From the NCBI GenBank assembly GCA_014192545.1, contig BJHL01000002.1, forward strand, positions 326,863-390,862: a stretch of DNA of 64,000 nt, in the 5' to 3' direction. The stretch comes from Phycisphaerae bacterium (GTDB taxonomy: Bacteria; Planctomycetota; Phycisphaerae; Phycisphaerales; UBA1924). Position numbers and translations under genes: made by a program. Positions 10,501 to 18,009 of this stretch are shown piece after piece; the stretch's first letter is position 1, and the number at the start of each line of letters is the position of its first letter. Below the pieces are notes generated by a model. It had not been told where the DNA came from. It saw nothing but the letters and a program-made list of their open reading frames with translations, and made no database searches.

Positions 10501-11117
10501 GCCACGTCCTTCACGCCCTTGAGCTGGGGCCGGATGATCCAGTCCTGTACTTCCCTGAGATAGGAAGCTAGTTCGACATCGTTGGCGAGTCGGCGACCCT
10601 CGGGCGAGAGGTACGAACCATCGGACTGCCAGCCGACCTTGCCGTCCTCCACCTTCGCGCCCTCGCCGCGGGGGTGCTCGTACTCAACGGTGTACATGTA
10701 CACCTCGCCCAGACCAGTGGCGATGGGGCCCATGATCGTCTCGACGCCCGGTGGCAGCGCGCCCGCCGCCTCGCGCAGCCGCTCGCCCACCTGCTGGCGC
10801 GCGAAGTAGATGTCCACGCCGTCCTCAAAGACGACGGTGACCTGCGAGAATCCGTTGCGCGACAGCGAGCGGGTGTATTGCAGGCCGGGAATCCCGGCCA
10901 TGGCGTTCTCCATCGGGAACGTCACCTGCTGCTCGACCTCGAAGGGCGAGAGGCTCGCGGCGACGGCGTTGATCTGCACCTGGTTGTTGGTGATGTCGGG
11001 GACGGCGTCGATGGGGAGCTTCTTGAGTTGAAAGAAGCCCACCGCCGCGACCACCGCCGTGAGGATCACGACAAGCCAGCGGTTCTTGATCGAAAAGTGA
11101 AGAAGTGCTTCAAGCAT
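7524..11117 (-). CDS. czcA: CzcA-family heavy-metal RND efflux pump, inner-membrane subunit
   Basis: The 1197-residue protein starts MLEALLHFSIKNRWLVV and shows the two-fold RND layout of twelve membrane helices and large periplasmic loops. The fourth helix carries DFGLIVDGAVIIVEN with D429, D435 and E442, the proton-relay signature of the HME1 (Co/Zn/Cd) group. It is longer than typical CzcA proteins (about 1040-1070 residues). It has a His-rich insert (HGGEEEGHAHGPPPEGH) in the second periplasmic half and a proline-rich C-terminal tail of about 90 residues. It should take metal from cytoplasm or periplasm to the CzcC channel through CzcB. AGGAG precedes the start. Adaptor and channel genes lie directly upstream. 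Confidence 0.96.
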   Translation of the reverse strand: MLEALLHFSIKNRWLVVILTAVVAAVGFFQLKKLPIDAVPDITNNQVQINAVAASLSPFEVEQQVTFPMENAMAGIPGLQYTRSLSRNGFSQVTVVFEDGVDIYFARQQVGERLREAAGALPPGVETIMGPIATGLGEVYMYTVEYEHPRGEGAKVEDGKVGWQSDGSYLSPEGRRLANDVELASYLREVQDWIIRPQLKGVKDVAGVDAIGGFVKQYHVQPDPMKLVSYGLTFHNVIEALEKNNVSTGAGYVEHKGESYLVRATGRIQSIEEIESIVVGTRSGVPVYVRDVVGVNGVGLGRELRTGSASENGEDVVVGTAIMLIGANSRTVAAAVDAKMTEIQRSLPEGIKAKTVLNRTKLVDATIATVKKNLIEGAILVIVVLLLLLGNWRAALICGLAIPLSMLMTATGMVQSGVSGNLMSLGAIDFGLIVDGAVIIVENCLRRLAEEQHHKGRLLTLQERLHIVFDASKEVRKATAFGEAIIITVYFPILALSGVEGKMFHPMAITVILALIAAFILSLTFIPAMVALCITGKVTEKDMFLIRWAKVIYEPVVRWAVRLRYAVVVGAVVAFLGSLALFTRLGQEFVPTLDEKDIAMHAMRIASTGITQSQKMQYDVEKAVSAFPEVAFVYSKTGTAELASDPMPPNVSDTFIILKDKTEWRSEAELDNLIVEKTEEMERMGSHGGEEEGHAHGPPPEGHKGKVIKLLELTLQTVPGNNYEFTQPIQMRFNELISGVRGDVAVKVYGDDFASMQKTAASVLATLQAIPGAADAKVEQTEGLPVMTVEPDRTALARYGLNVSDVQEVVAVAMGGREAGLVFEGDRRFDLVVRLPDALRGKIDMLERLPIPLPRGESEPKGLIQTASIDGGTGLLEGQEEMGFVPLGAVARVDIAEGINQISRENGKRRIVVQCNVRGRDLGSFVNEAQAKIASVSLPAGQWLVWGGQYENLVAAKERLTIVVPICFLLILLLLFATFKSFKYSLLVFAAVPLGLTGGVFALWVRGMPFSISAAVGFIALSGVAVLNGLVMIIFINQLREKGEKVEDAIIHGSITRLRPVLMTALVASLGFVPMALARGTGSEVQRPLATVVIGGLISSTLLTLIVLPALYRIFTGTSKDGKRGPRPEVWENGEPVMALPGAGMALTTHGDSDDGHKVAPLSPPPSSAPVQPSPPSAPVTPPPAPPKADTKPDPQS

Positions 11118-11147
11118 GGGTCTGGGCTCCTAATGCGGCAGTTGGGT

Positions 11148-12497
11148 TTAGTGCTCGTGTGCCGCGGAGCCCTTGCCGAGCTCAGCCTTCAAGATGAACG
11201 TGCCGGCGATGACGAACCGCTCGCCCTCGACAAGGCCGCTGTAGATGGGAACCAGGCCACCGATGGGCTTGCCGACGGTGACGGCTCGCTTGGCGAAGGT
11301 GTTGGGTTCGTTGGCGACGGGGACGAAGACCGCAGGACCGCCCTCGACGGTCTGGATGGCCTCATCGGGCACGGCGACTGCTGGCGCGGGGTCCGCCCCG
11401 CCTGGAAGAGAAGCGACGATCTCGGCCTGCGCGAACATGCCGGGCTTGAGCGTCGGTCCATTTTCGAGCGACGCGGGCACGTCGATCCGCACCTGGGCGG
11501 TGCGGGTCGTTGGGTCTACCAGTGGGGCGATGAAGGAGACCGTTCCCTCAAACTTCGGGGCCGCAGCACCGTCGCTTGTGCCGGTTGTAGAACCGATCGT
11601 GATCCACGCCTTCGCGCCCACGGCGATGCCCGCGAGCTTTGCTTCGGGCACATCGGCGAGCACCCACAGCAGCCGCGTGTCCGCCAGGATCATGAGGGCT
11701 TCGCGGTCAGGGCCGACGAGTTCTCCGAGCGTGACTTCTCGCTGCACCACCTGGCCGTCGATCGCGGCCTTGATCGCGTGACGCGGAGCAATCTCACTCG
11801 TCGCGGCGAGCGTGGCAACTTCTTCCTGCTTCATGCCAAGCAAGTGCAAGCGGTTTTCGGAGGCCATCACGGCCGCCTCGGCAGCTTTGACGTTGGCAAC
11901 GGCGGCTTTGTACTCGGCCTCGCGGCGTTGCACCTCGGTCAGGGAGATGCCCTGCGACTGCTCCAGCAGACCCTTGGCTCGCTCCCAGGCAATCTTGCTC
12001 AGTTCGACAGCAGGACCTGCGGTCAGCACGGCGGTCTTCTTCTGCAGGAAATCGGCTTGTGCTTCGCCGAGTTCAGGGCTCTCGATGATGACCAGTTCCT
12101 GTCCGGCCTTGACCGTATCGCCAAGGCGAACCTTCACTTCAACCGCGCGGCCCCGCAAGGGCGAGCCGACATGGGCCATCGCCTCGGTGTTAAACGCGAC
12201 ACGCGCGGGCGTCAGCACCGTGGGCTTGAGGACCCAGAGCTGCGCGGCCTCGTCCTTGACGCCGTATCGCGTGATCGCCTCCGCCGTCAACTTGACCTCG
12301 TCGGCGTGCTCACCCTCTCCCTCGCCTTTACCGCCGTGATCGTGACCAGCGTGCTCGTCAGCCTTCGCGGGAGGCTTTGAGCCGTGGTCGTGACCGTCTC
12401 CCTCGGCGTGCTTCTTGCAGCCGCTGGCAATGGTCAGCATCGCCAGTGCTGCGACGAGCACTGGTGTGCGGAAGCGAATCAGGAATGGGTGTCTCAT
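11148..12497 (-). CDS. czcB: CzcB-family RND adaptor with His-rich N-terminus (lipoprotein)
   Basis: I prefer the ATG at 12495-12497 (449 residues) because AGGA lies 9 nt before it; an in-frame ATG five codons upstream is the alternative. A lipobox IASGC near residues 24-28 is followed by KKHAEGDGHDHG and EHAGHDHGG, a likely metal-capturing region. A lipoyl half (VEVKVRLGDTVKAGQELVIIESPELGEAQ), a helical hairpin, the second lipoyl half and a beta-barrel domain follow. The C-terminus ends AAHEH. It bridges CzcA and CzcC in the periplasm and may hand metal to the pump. It lies 30 bp upstream of czcA. Confidence 0.94.
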   Translation of the reverse strand: MRHPFLIRFRTPVLVAALAMLTIASGCKKHAEGDGHDHGSKPPAKADEHAGHDHGGKGEGEGEHADEVKLTAEAITRYGVKDEAAQLWVLKPTVLTPARVAFNTEAMAHVGSPLRGRAVEVKVRLGDTVKAGQELVIIESPELGEAQADFLQKKTAVLTAGPAVELSKIAWERAKGLLEQSQGISLTEVQRREAEYKAAVANVKAAEAAVMASENRLHLLGMKQEEVATLAATSEIAPRHAIKAAIDGQVVQREVTLGELVGPDREALMILADTRLLWVLADVPEAKLAGIAVGAKAWITIGSTTGTSDGAAAPKFEGTVSFIAPLVDPTTRTAQVRIDVPASLENGPTLKPGMFAQAEIVASLPGGADPAPAVAVPDEAIQTVEGGPAVFVPVANEPNTFAKRAVTVGKPIGGLVPIYSGLVEGERFVIAGTFILKAELGKGSAAHEH

Positions 12498-12569
12498 CGT
12501 TGTTGTCCTCATGGGTAATCTCGGAGTCGGGATCCTGCGTGCAGGTATGCGTTGTGTGAGTGGCGGTGT

Positions 12570-14048
12570 CTAGCGGTTCGACGGCGGGGGCAAGGCCGAC
12601 AGCGGCGAAGCGATCTCGCTTCCGGCCGTCGGATCAGGTTGAACTGGCATGGCTGACGTGGGGGCGGCCATCAGGGGCAGCGCAACGCCCGGTCCACCGA
12701 CAGCCCGCTGAAGACGCACGAAAGCCGTCGAGGCCTGACGCTCGACCTCGATCGCCTTGGCCTGGGTCAGTTGAAGGTCCTGCTCGGCCAAGAACAGTGC
12801 AGTCACATCGCTCTGGCCAGCGCGGTACGCATCCTCCGCAAGCGTGCGGCGTTGCTGCTGGAGCGGGATCAGTTGGTTGCGGATGCGTGCGAGGTTGGCG
12901 TTGCTCGCGGTCATCGTCTGGTACGCGACGCGGACCTCCTCAACGACTTTCCGTCTGGCCAGCGTGAGTTCGTGTCTCGCTTCCAGTTGCTCCGCTGTGA
13001 CCCTCGCCCGCTTGGCCTGGCCCATGTCGAAGATGGGCAGCGGCGTTGAGACGGACGGACCAGCGAACCACTCATCGTCGCGGGTGGCGTCGACTCCGCC
13101 GTTTGCACCCTCCCACGGCAGGAGCCGAACAATCGCTTCGTCATCGCCAAGAGCCTTGAGTTTCCACGCGATTGCCTGAATCTCTGGACGCCTGAGGAGG
13201 GCTGTATCGACCCAGCGCGACTCTGGCTGAAGGTCGGTGCCGGGCGCGGTCCAAGGGTCAAGAGTCCACCCCGCCGCCGACGATGGCTCGCCGATAAGCC
13301 TGGCCAGCCGCAGTCGTTCCTCCCGCTCAGAGAGCACCGCTTGATCGACCTCGACCTGCAGCTCGACGAGCTGGGCTTCAAGCGTTGCCAGGTCACTGCG
13401 CGTGCCTTCCCTCGCGTCGAGCCTCGACTGAGCGACCGCCGCGAGACGCTCCAAGAGCACCATTCGGTCGCGCAACAAGGGGACCAGCTCGGCCGATGCC
13501 TGGGCGGTCGCGTACCGCTCCTGAACCTCGCTGGCGACGTCGATCGCCACCGTCACCGCGTCCGCGGCCGTTTGGCGGAGTCGATTGTCAGCGGCGCTGG
13601 AACGCCGAGGGATTTGGAGTGCCTGCACAAAGTCTTGTGCAAGCGATGCCTCGATCTGCGGCTTGCCCGGTCCCCACCGGAGAACCACGTTGAGCACGGG
13701 GTTGGGCAGCAGTCGAGACTGGTCCGCGTCAGCGAGCGCGATCCGAACCCTTGCCATTGCCGCCTGGAGTCCGGGATCGGTGGTGACGGCCCGCCGCAAC
13801 GCGTCGGCCAGAGTCAACGCGTCACCGGCCGCGTTCGATTCATCGAGCGGCCCGCCGTCGGGTCCGACGGCGATGAACTCGATCGGTGCCGACAGTCCAG
13901 CGGCCTCGCCCGCGCTCCGCGCGGCGTCCACGTCCGCCCGCGGAGTGGACTGGCAACCCGCGAACATCACGGCTGCGGCAAGGACAGCCAAGGGTGTGAC
14001 GAGTCGCCGCCTGGGCGTTTCATCGATGGGGATAGTGGTGGAGTTCAT
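12570..14048 (-). CDS. czcC: CzcC-family outer-membrane channel (TolC-like)
   Basis: The 492-residue protein has a lipoprotein-like signal (LAVLAAAVMFAGCQSTPRAD) and two OEP repeats. The first begins TLADALRRAVTTDPGLQAAMARV and the second repeats the pattern around LRRPEIQAIAWKLKALGDD. Long alpha-helical stretches such as RLDAREGTRSDLATLEAQL are typical of TolC-family channels. It is the outer-membrane exit for the CzcA/CzcB pump and lies 72 bp upstream of czcB. Its C-terminal tail is proline- and serine-rich. A 238-bp gap with dyads separates it from the upstream small gene, so it could have its own promoter. Confidence 0.93.
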   Translation of the reverse strand: MNSTTIPIDETPRRRLVTPLAVLAAAVMFAGCQSTPRADVDAARSAGEAAGLSAPIEFIAVGPDGGPLDESNAAGDALTLADALRRAVTTDPGLQAAMARVRIALADADQSRLLPNPVLNVVLRWGPGKPQIEASLAQDFVQALQIPRRSSAADNRLRQTAADAVTVAIDVASEVQERYATAQASAELVPLLRDRMVLLERLAAVAQSRLDAREGTRSDLATLEAQLVELQVEVDQAVLSEREERLRLARLIGEPSSAAGWTLDPWTAPGTDLQPESRWVDTALLRRPEIQAIAWKLKALGDDEAIVRLLPWEGANGGVDATRDDEWFAGPSVSTPLPIFDMGQAKRARVTAEQLEARHELTLARRKVVEEVRVAYQTMTASNANLARIRNQLIPLQQQRRTLAEDAYRAGQSDVTALFLAEQDLQLTQAKAIEVERQASTAFVRLQRAVGGPGVALPLMAAPTSAMPVQPDPTAGSEIASPLSALPPPSNR

Positions 14049-14238
14049 GAGTCGCCTTTGAATGACACGAGGGTTTGGGATGCCATTGGCACCCCGCGGC
14101 TCGCCGCGTCCGGGGCCGATGCGGCTCCGGATCGTGGTTGGTCACGAGGTCAGGATTGATGAGTTTGAAGCTCGCCGCTCAGAGGGCGATGTGGGCGCAC
14201 GGTGAAACAACCGCGCAAGCCCAGGCGCAATGACAGCG

Positions 14239-14274
14239 CGATCTCATTGCCCACGCGTGGGCGGAACGAGATCG
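14239..14274. repeat. Nested dyad between small gene and czcC
   Basis: An outer inverted repeat CGATCTC (14239-14245) / GAGATCG (14268-14274) encloses a perfect inner palindrome GCCCACGCGTGGGC (14249-14262). It lies in the 238-bp gap upstream of czcC and just after the stop of the small gene at 14287. It could be an attenuator or terminator for the upstream gene, or an operator. No run of T follows, so an intrinsic terminator is not clear. Confidence 0.4.
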
Positions 14275-14286
14275 AGCTAGGCACAC

Positions 14287-14739
14287 CTAGACGACGAGGA
14301 TGATCGTGCGCAGACGCGCCAGTGAATCCGGCGGACGTTCCCGATCAGGAACCGGGGAAGCTGATCGAGCTGGCTGGTCACCATCAACGGACCAAACGTC
14401 CCAGAGCACAGCCACGACCAGAGCCGCGAAGACGGGGTCCAGCGATACGCTCGAAGGGATCAACTTGGCTGCGGAAACCTGGGAGCCCAAGGGCTCGTCC
14501 TCGCACGGCGTTGGGACGATCGGGTCGGACGAGTGATCGTCGTCCGCCTCGTGTTCCGACACTTCGATGCAGGGGGTCAGACACGCGCCGTTTGAGGACT
14601 TGAGGCACGCAAACTCAATGCGGCTATCGCCCGAAGCGTCCGTACACCGAACTCCCATCGTCGTGAACAGCGTCTGCCCGAGGCCAAAGGCCACGAGGCA
14701 GACGAGCGTGATCAGGCGATTGGTCAACGTTTGCGGCAT
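14287..14739 (-). CDS. Small secreted/membrane protein at head of metal cluster
   Basis: This 150-residue protein has a signal-like start (ITLVCLVAFGLGQTLFTTMG), several cysteines (VRCTD, FACLKS, ACLTPC, TPCED), an acidic His-containing stretch (EVSEHEADDDHSSD) and a hydrophobic segment near residues 106-118 (FAALVVAVLWDVW). I recognise no family. It is the first gene of the co-directional metal cluster, and its acidic, Cys- and His-containing middle suggests metal sensing or binding, but that is inference. The arrangement resembles the cysteine-rich protein at 3623-4093, which also sits beside transporter genes. Confidence 0.55.
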   Translation of the reverse strand: MPQTLTNRLITLVCLVAFGLGQTLFTTMGVRCTDASGDSRIEFACLKSSNGACLTPCIEVSEHEADDDHSSDPIVPTPCEDEPLGSQVSAAKLIPSSVSLDPVFAALVVAVLWDVWSVDGDQPARSASPVPDRERPPDSLARLRTIILVV

Positions 14740-15041
14740 GGTGGGTCGAGTAGACAGTATACGGGCTGCGTGCCCGCAAGTTCACCTATCGAGTATCGGT
14801 CGTTCGGAGCAGCCGACTTAATCGCCCAAACGGCCCCTCTCAACTATCGTGGGCGGCGTTCAGCGTTGGACTGCCCCTAAACCTCGCGGCATGGCACTCG
14901 ATTTGTGGCAGTTTTGTGGCAATCTGGGTCGGGAAACAGCCAGAAGCCAGTCCCAGTTCAGTTCGTGAACAGTCCGTAAACTCAGTTTGCACAATAACTT
15001 AGGCGATCGCTGTGGCTCTGTGCGGTCACCCACCGGCTCGA
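14740..15041 (-). promoter_or_regulatory. Upstream region of the metal-efflux cluster
   Basis: This 300-bp stretch has no convincing gene. Reading leftward, a possible -10 box TATACT (14756-14761) lies just upstream of the ATG at 14737-14739, with GTGAAC about 18 bp further upstream as a weak -35. The spacing to the start codon would leave a very short leader. No MerR, ArsR or CopY/CsoR gene lies beside it, so the regulator is elsewhere or lost. Promoter assignment is weak. Confidence 0.3.
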
Positions 15042-15086
15042 CTCTTAATCAGCGGGTCGAAGGTTCGAGTCCTTCGGGGGGCATTT
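15042..15086 (+). repeat. Attachment-site copy: 3' part of tRNA-Lys(CTT)
   Basis: These 45 bp match the anticodon loop (CTCTTAA), T-arm (GGTTCGAGTCC) and 3' acceptor strand of a tRNA-Lys(CTT). The sequence upstream has no D-arm or matching 5' acceptor, so this is a fragment and not a tRNA gene. An identical copy lies at 18010-18054. Tyrosine recombinases often use tRNA 3' ends as att sites and leave such a fragment at the far end of the integrated element. The orientation places the intact tRNA-Lys gene to the left of the window. Confidence 0.85.
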
Positions 15087-15630
15087 TCGAAATCCGACGC
15101 ACCCTCTCGCAAAGCGTCGCTTTCCCTCGCACAATTCAAGGCCTTTTGAGCGTTGGCCTCTCCAAGGGCATTTCGCAAACTGTCGCTTTCCGTCGCAACC
15201 GGCGGCACCCAGCGGTACTCAGGATGCTGGGCCAGATGCTGGGTTTCTCGGTTGGCGTTCGGGGGCCGATTCTGCGTCTCCCTTCGGTCTGAGTGGCGGG
15301 AGCTTCGGCCATGACGCCTCTGTCCCTATTCGAGCGATAAGCAGCCCACGTCTGCAATCTGGGGCAGCCCCGCATTCCCACGAACCGCTCCCAGCAGTCA
15401 TTCGCTGGGCCGATCCCTCGGAATGGCCGCTGACCCCACGTTTAAGAAGTTTAGTTCTGGCTGATTGACCCGCCCTCAGACCCACCGTGTGATCCGGAGG
15501 CGCTTCGGGCGCTCGACCTCTTCGATACCGTGGAGGAAGCCGAGATCGCAGCCAAACAGTTGCGGCTCAAGCTTGACGGAGTATGTCGTTGAGACACCTC
15601 GGCTGAGGCCCACGAAGACTGGAGAAGCTC
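15087..15630. other. Gap at left end of the small island, with one possible short ORF
   Basis: I see no well-supported gene here. On the plus strand an open frame from 15461 to the TGA at 15590-15592 encodes about 43 residues (ending in EEAEIAAKQLRLKLDGVCR) with good helical character. It has no ATG, only CTG at 15461 or GTG near 15519. It ends 38 bp before the HTH gene and could be a small coupled gene. The rest looks like non-coding island DNA. Confidence 0.3.
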
Positions 15631-16005
15631 ATGCCGGACATTCTGACTGAAGAAGAAGCGGTTCGCCACTTTGCAGCGGCGACGTTGGGGTTGCTGAAGA
15701 CCTTTCGGGCCGTGGACAACTCTCGCCTTGTCGCAGAGATCCGGCGCATCGCAAAAGAGGCCCACGATTCCGAGGTTGCCAGCTTCCAGAACCAGCAGGC
15801 ATCCAAGCCGATGCTGCTCAACGCTCGACAGGCGGCGAAGAGCTTGTCGATTTCCGAGCGCACGCTCCACAGCATGACGGCTCCTCGGGGTCCGATCCCA
15901 GCGGTCAAGATCGGCACTCGGGTTTGCTATGCCGTTGCTGATCTCGAACGGGCGATTGAGACGCTCAAGGTCAAGCCGAGCCAGACGCCTAGAGCCGAAG
16001 ACTGA
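15631..16005 (+). CDS. Excisionase/AlpA-like helix-turn-helix protein
   Basis: The 124-residue protein has a helical N-terminal half (about 1-55) and a C-terminal winged HTH of the MerR/excisionase 'HTH_17' type at about 62-112 (LNARQAAKSLSISERTL, then RGPIPAVKIGTRVCYAVADLERAIE). This fold binds DNA in excisionases and in regulators of mobile elements. It lies inside the tRNA-Lys-flanked segment, where recombination directionality or integrase control would fit. The N-terminal extension is not typical of short excisionases, so a regulatory role is equally possible. Confidence 0.75.
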   Translation: MPDILTEEEAVRHFAAATLGLLKTFRAVDNSRLVAEIRRIAKEAHDSEVASFQNQQASKPMLLNARQAAKSLSISERTLHSMTAPRGPIPAVKIGTRVCYAVADLERAIETLKVKPSQTPRAED

Positions 16006-16053
16006 CGCTCGCCACCACTCGTCTCTGTCGGCAGGATCATCCCAAAACAGACA

Positions 16054-16076
16054 ACGCCCAACAACGAATTGGGCGT
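16054..16076. terminator. Hairpin between convergent genes
   Basis: ACGCCCAA (16054-16061) pairs with TTGGGCGT (16069-16076) around a 7-nt loop. It lies between the end of the HTH gene (16005) and the end of the convergent gene at 16116. No good T-run follows on either strand; an A-run lies downstream on the plus strand. A bidirectional transcription stop is likely but not certain. Confidence 0.5.
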
Positions 16077-16115
16077 CATCCAAATGAAAAAAACGTTCGG
16101 CTCGTCTCGTCGCAA

Positions 16116-16400
16116 CTACGAGTTGCAGACTCGACTGCCGAAACACTCCAGATGTAGGCGAACGGTCTCGCCAAGGCCTGTCAACAGAACAATGGCCCCG
16201 CCCAAGGCGGCGTCGCAGGCCTTAGCCTGAGACTGCATAGACGGCGTGAGCGCCGCCCCGTCCACCTTCTCTGCAACGATCTTGAGGCGAGAACGACTCG
16301 CCTCAACTTGGGCGATAATGTCTGCGACAACGCCCCCCAAGTACTCCGCTACGCTCGAACCATGCGAGCCAACATACTCACCCGAAATATCGGTACTCAT
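16116..16400 (-). CDS. Small hypothetical protein in island
   Basis: This 94-residue protein begins MSTDISGEYVGSHGSS and is mostly helical, with a central stretch IAQVEASRSRLKIVAEKVDGAALTPSM and a C-terminal LLTGLGETVRLHLECFGS. There is no signal peptide or membrane segment. I recognise no family. It is convergent with the HTH gene and divergent from the gene at 16661. Its frame lacks internal stops and its composition is protein-like, but that is the only support. Confidence 0.45.
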   Translation of the reverse strand: MSTDISGEYVGSHGSSVAEYLGGVVADIIAQVEASRSRLKIVAEKVDGAALTPSMQSQAKACDAALGGAIVLLTGLGETVRLHLECFGSRVCNS

Positions 16401-16660
16401 GCGAGTACTCCTTGGCGACTGTATAGGAGCAAGCGACTCGTCGCCCTTTCGCTGCTCTGCTGAGCGATTGCTTCAGCAAGAGTCAATCGACATCAATCCA
16501 AAACAGCGACAGGCTTTCACGCAAACATTTCTGAACGCCCCGTTTGGCGTATGACCGAATCGCAGTCTTAGCCGAGCGCCGGTGGAAAGGGCGGCCCTGT
16601 TCGCCAAAGTCGAGTCTGTGAAACCGTTGCGGAGAGACGGAGATTCGACGATGTGGGTGC

Positions 16661-17245
16661 ATGAACAAAAACACTCATTCATCGTTTCCCCATGAACTTC
16701 ATGCCGAGAGCCTTGCCCGCAGAGACTGGTCATCTGCTTTGATGGCCTGCCCAGAGAAGCGACGGCTGGTTCGCCTGCGAGAGCTTGCGACGACTCCGCC
16801 GTTCTGCGATCAGATGGCGGACGCCGACTATTGGCGGACCCTTCGTCATCTCCTGATCTGCCTCTCCGACTTCGAGCGCCCAAAGTCGGCGCTGCGGCGT
16901 CTGCTCTTTGAGACCCGACCGGAGGCGACTCGAACGAACCTCATGGACGCAAGCGAGCGGCAACGTCTGGTTCAACTCCCTGAAGGCGTTCTGGTCTTTC
17001 AGGGCCGTGATGCAGCGGCCTCAGCAGCTTGGTTGTGGTCTCTGTCCGCCCGACAGGCTGTTTGGAACGCCATTCGGTCCTCGGATCGCCACCCCGTGGT
17101 TGTGGAGGCTCAGGTCAAGAGGTCGCAGATTCTGATGCTCTCCAACGCTTTGCCGACCGGTTCGGTTCTCGCTTGCCCAGACGACGTTCGAGAGAAACGC
17201 ACGCACAACGACTCGGGCAAGTGGATATCTGCTGAGCCGCTCTGA
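16661..17245 (+). CDS. Hypothetical island protein
   Basis: This 194-residue soluble protein (MNKNTHSSFPHELHAES) has tryptophans at scattered positions, a stretch LRHLLICLSDFERPKSALRRLLFET near the middle, and GVLVFQGRDAAASAAWLWSLSARQAVW after it. It has no membrane segment or motif I recognise. It sits between two island genes and the recombinase remnants, so cargo or a regulatory gene is possible. The frame is open and the codon use is like the neighbours. Confidence 0.5.
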   Translation: MNKNTHSSFPHELHAESLARRDWSSALMACPEKRRLVRLRELATTPPFCDQMADADYWRTLRHLLICLSDFERPKSALRRLLFETRPEATRTNLMDASERQRLVQLPEGVLVFQGRDAAASAAWLWSLSARQAVWNAIRSSDRHPVVVEAQVKRSQILMLSNALPTGSVLACPDDVREKRTHNDSGKWISAEPL

Positions 17246-17289
17246 TCCTAACCATTCGGCAGCAGCCTACTCACATCGCTTCAGGCGTC

Positions 17290-17559
17290 TCAGAATCCCA
17301 TCCGTTCCGATGCTGCCTCAAGCTGCTCCGGTGTTCGCTGAACGTACCGCCTAGTTGTGTCGAGACTTTCATGCCCCATCAGCGCTGCCAAGGCAACGAG
17401 ATCGTTCTGGTTGGCTTCGAGGAACTGCCGCCCGAAGCAGTGACGCAGCAAGTGCGGGTGGACCTTGACGCCCGTGATCGCCGAGTACTTCGAGAACAGC
17501 GCTCGGACGCCCTTGGCCGTCAGCGGTCCCCTCTCTCCGAGGAACACAAAGGGAAGGCT
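17290..17559 (-). pseudogene. 3' remnant of a tyrosine recombinase (integrase A)
   Basis: The last about 89 codons before the stop at 17290 encode a typical recombinase C-terminus: HPHLLRHCFGRQF (H-x-x-R box), ALMGHESLDTTRRYVQRT with the second catalytic His and the nucleophile Tyr, and the tail EQLEAASERMGF. The frame upstream of about 17559 is unrelated, so the N-terminal SAM-like domain and the box I arginine are missing. It reads leftward, away from a second remnant at 17596-17940. The breakpoint region is about 17560-17595. Confidence 0.85.
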
Positions 17560-17595
17560 CAGGTCGCCACGGGTCCGATCCTGCTCAAGAAGAGG

Positions 17596-17940
17596 GAAGA
17601 GAGCGACTTCTTGTTGGCACGAAACCACAGCGGCGAGGTCTTGGACTTCCATGCGCTCCGCCATACCTGCGGCGCTTGGGCTGCCCTTGGCGGCGCTCAC
17701 CCCAAGGCTGTTCAGACGCTGATGCGGCACTCGACGATCACGTTGACGATGGACACCTACGGCCATCTCTTCCCTGGACAGGATGCAGAGACGGTTCATC
17801 GGCTTCCCGATATGACCAAGCGTCCAGACGAGCTTCCGTCGTCCGAAAGCTCGGAGAACAGCACCAAGACCGTCGAGGAGGGAACTCCTCTTGGCGTTGT
17901 CCCTGTTCCGAGCCGCCCGCAGAGCGAGGTGCTGGGCTAG
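17596..17940 (+). pseudogene. 3' remnant of a second tyrosine recombinase (integrase B)
   Basis: From about 17596 to the stop at 17938-17940 the plus strand encodes SDFLLARN, then LDFHALRHTCGAWAA (H-x-x-R box), QTLMRHSTITLTMDTYGHLFPGQ (second His and nucleophile Tyr) and a low-complexity tail. This is the C-terminal third of a planctomycete-type phage integrase that differs clearly from integrase A. Its 5' part, including box I arginine, is absent. It ends 69 bp before the att copy at 18010-18054, where the integrase of an integrated element is commonly found. Confidence 0.85.
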
Positions 17941-18009
17941 GTGCTGTGCGATTCCGCAACGCTTGCGTAAAGCGACGCCGGTGCCGCAGTTGCGAGAATC
18001 CCCAATCAC

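Noticed and set aside
15026-15208. Leftward frame over the tRNA-Lys fragment ending in 'RTRTFDPLIKS'
   Set aside because: This is the well-known false protein produced by translating tRNA 3' ends in reverse; the DNA is an att copy.
14987-15292. Plus-strand frame crossing the first att copy
   Set aside because: It translates the tRNA fragment itself and has no start signal or domain.
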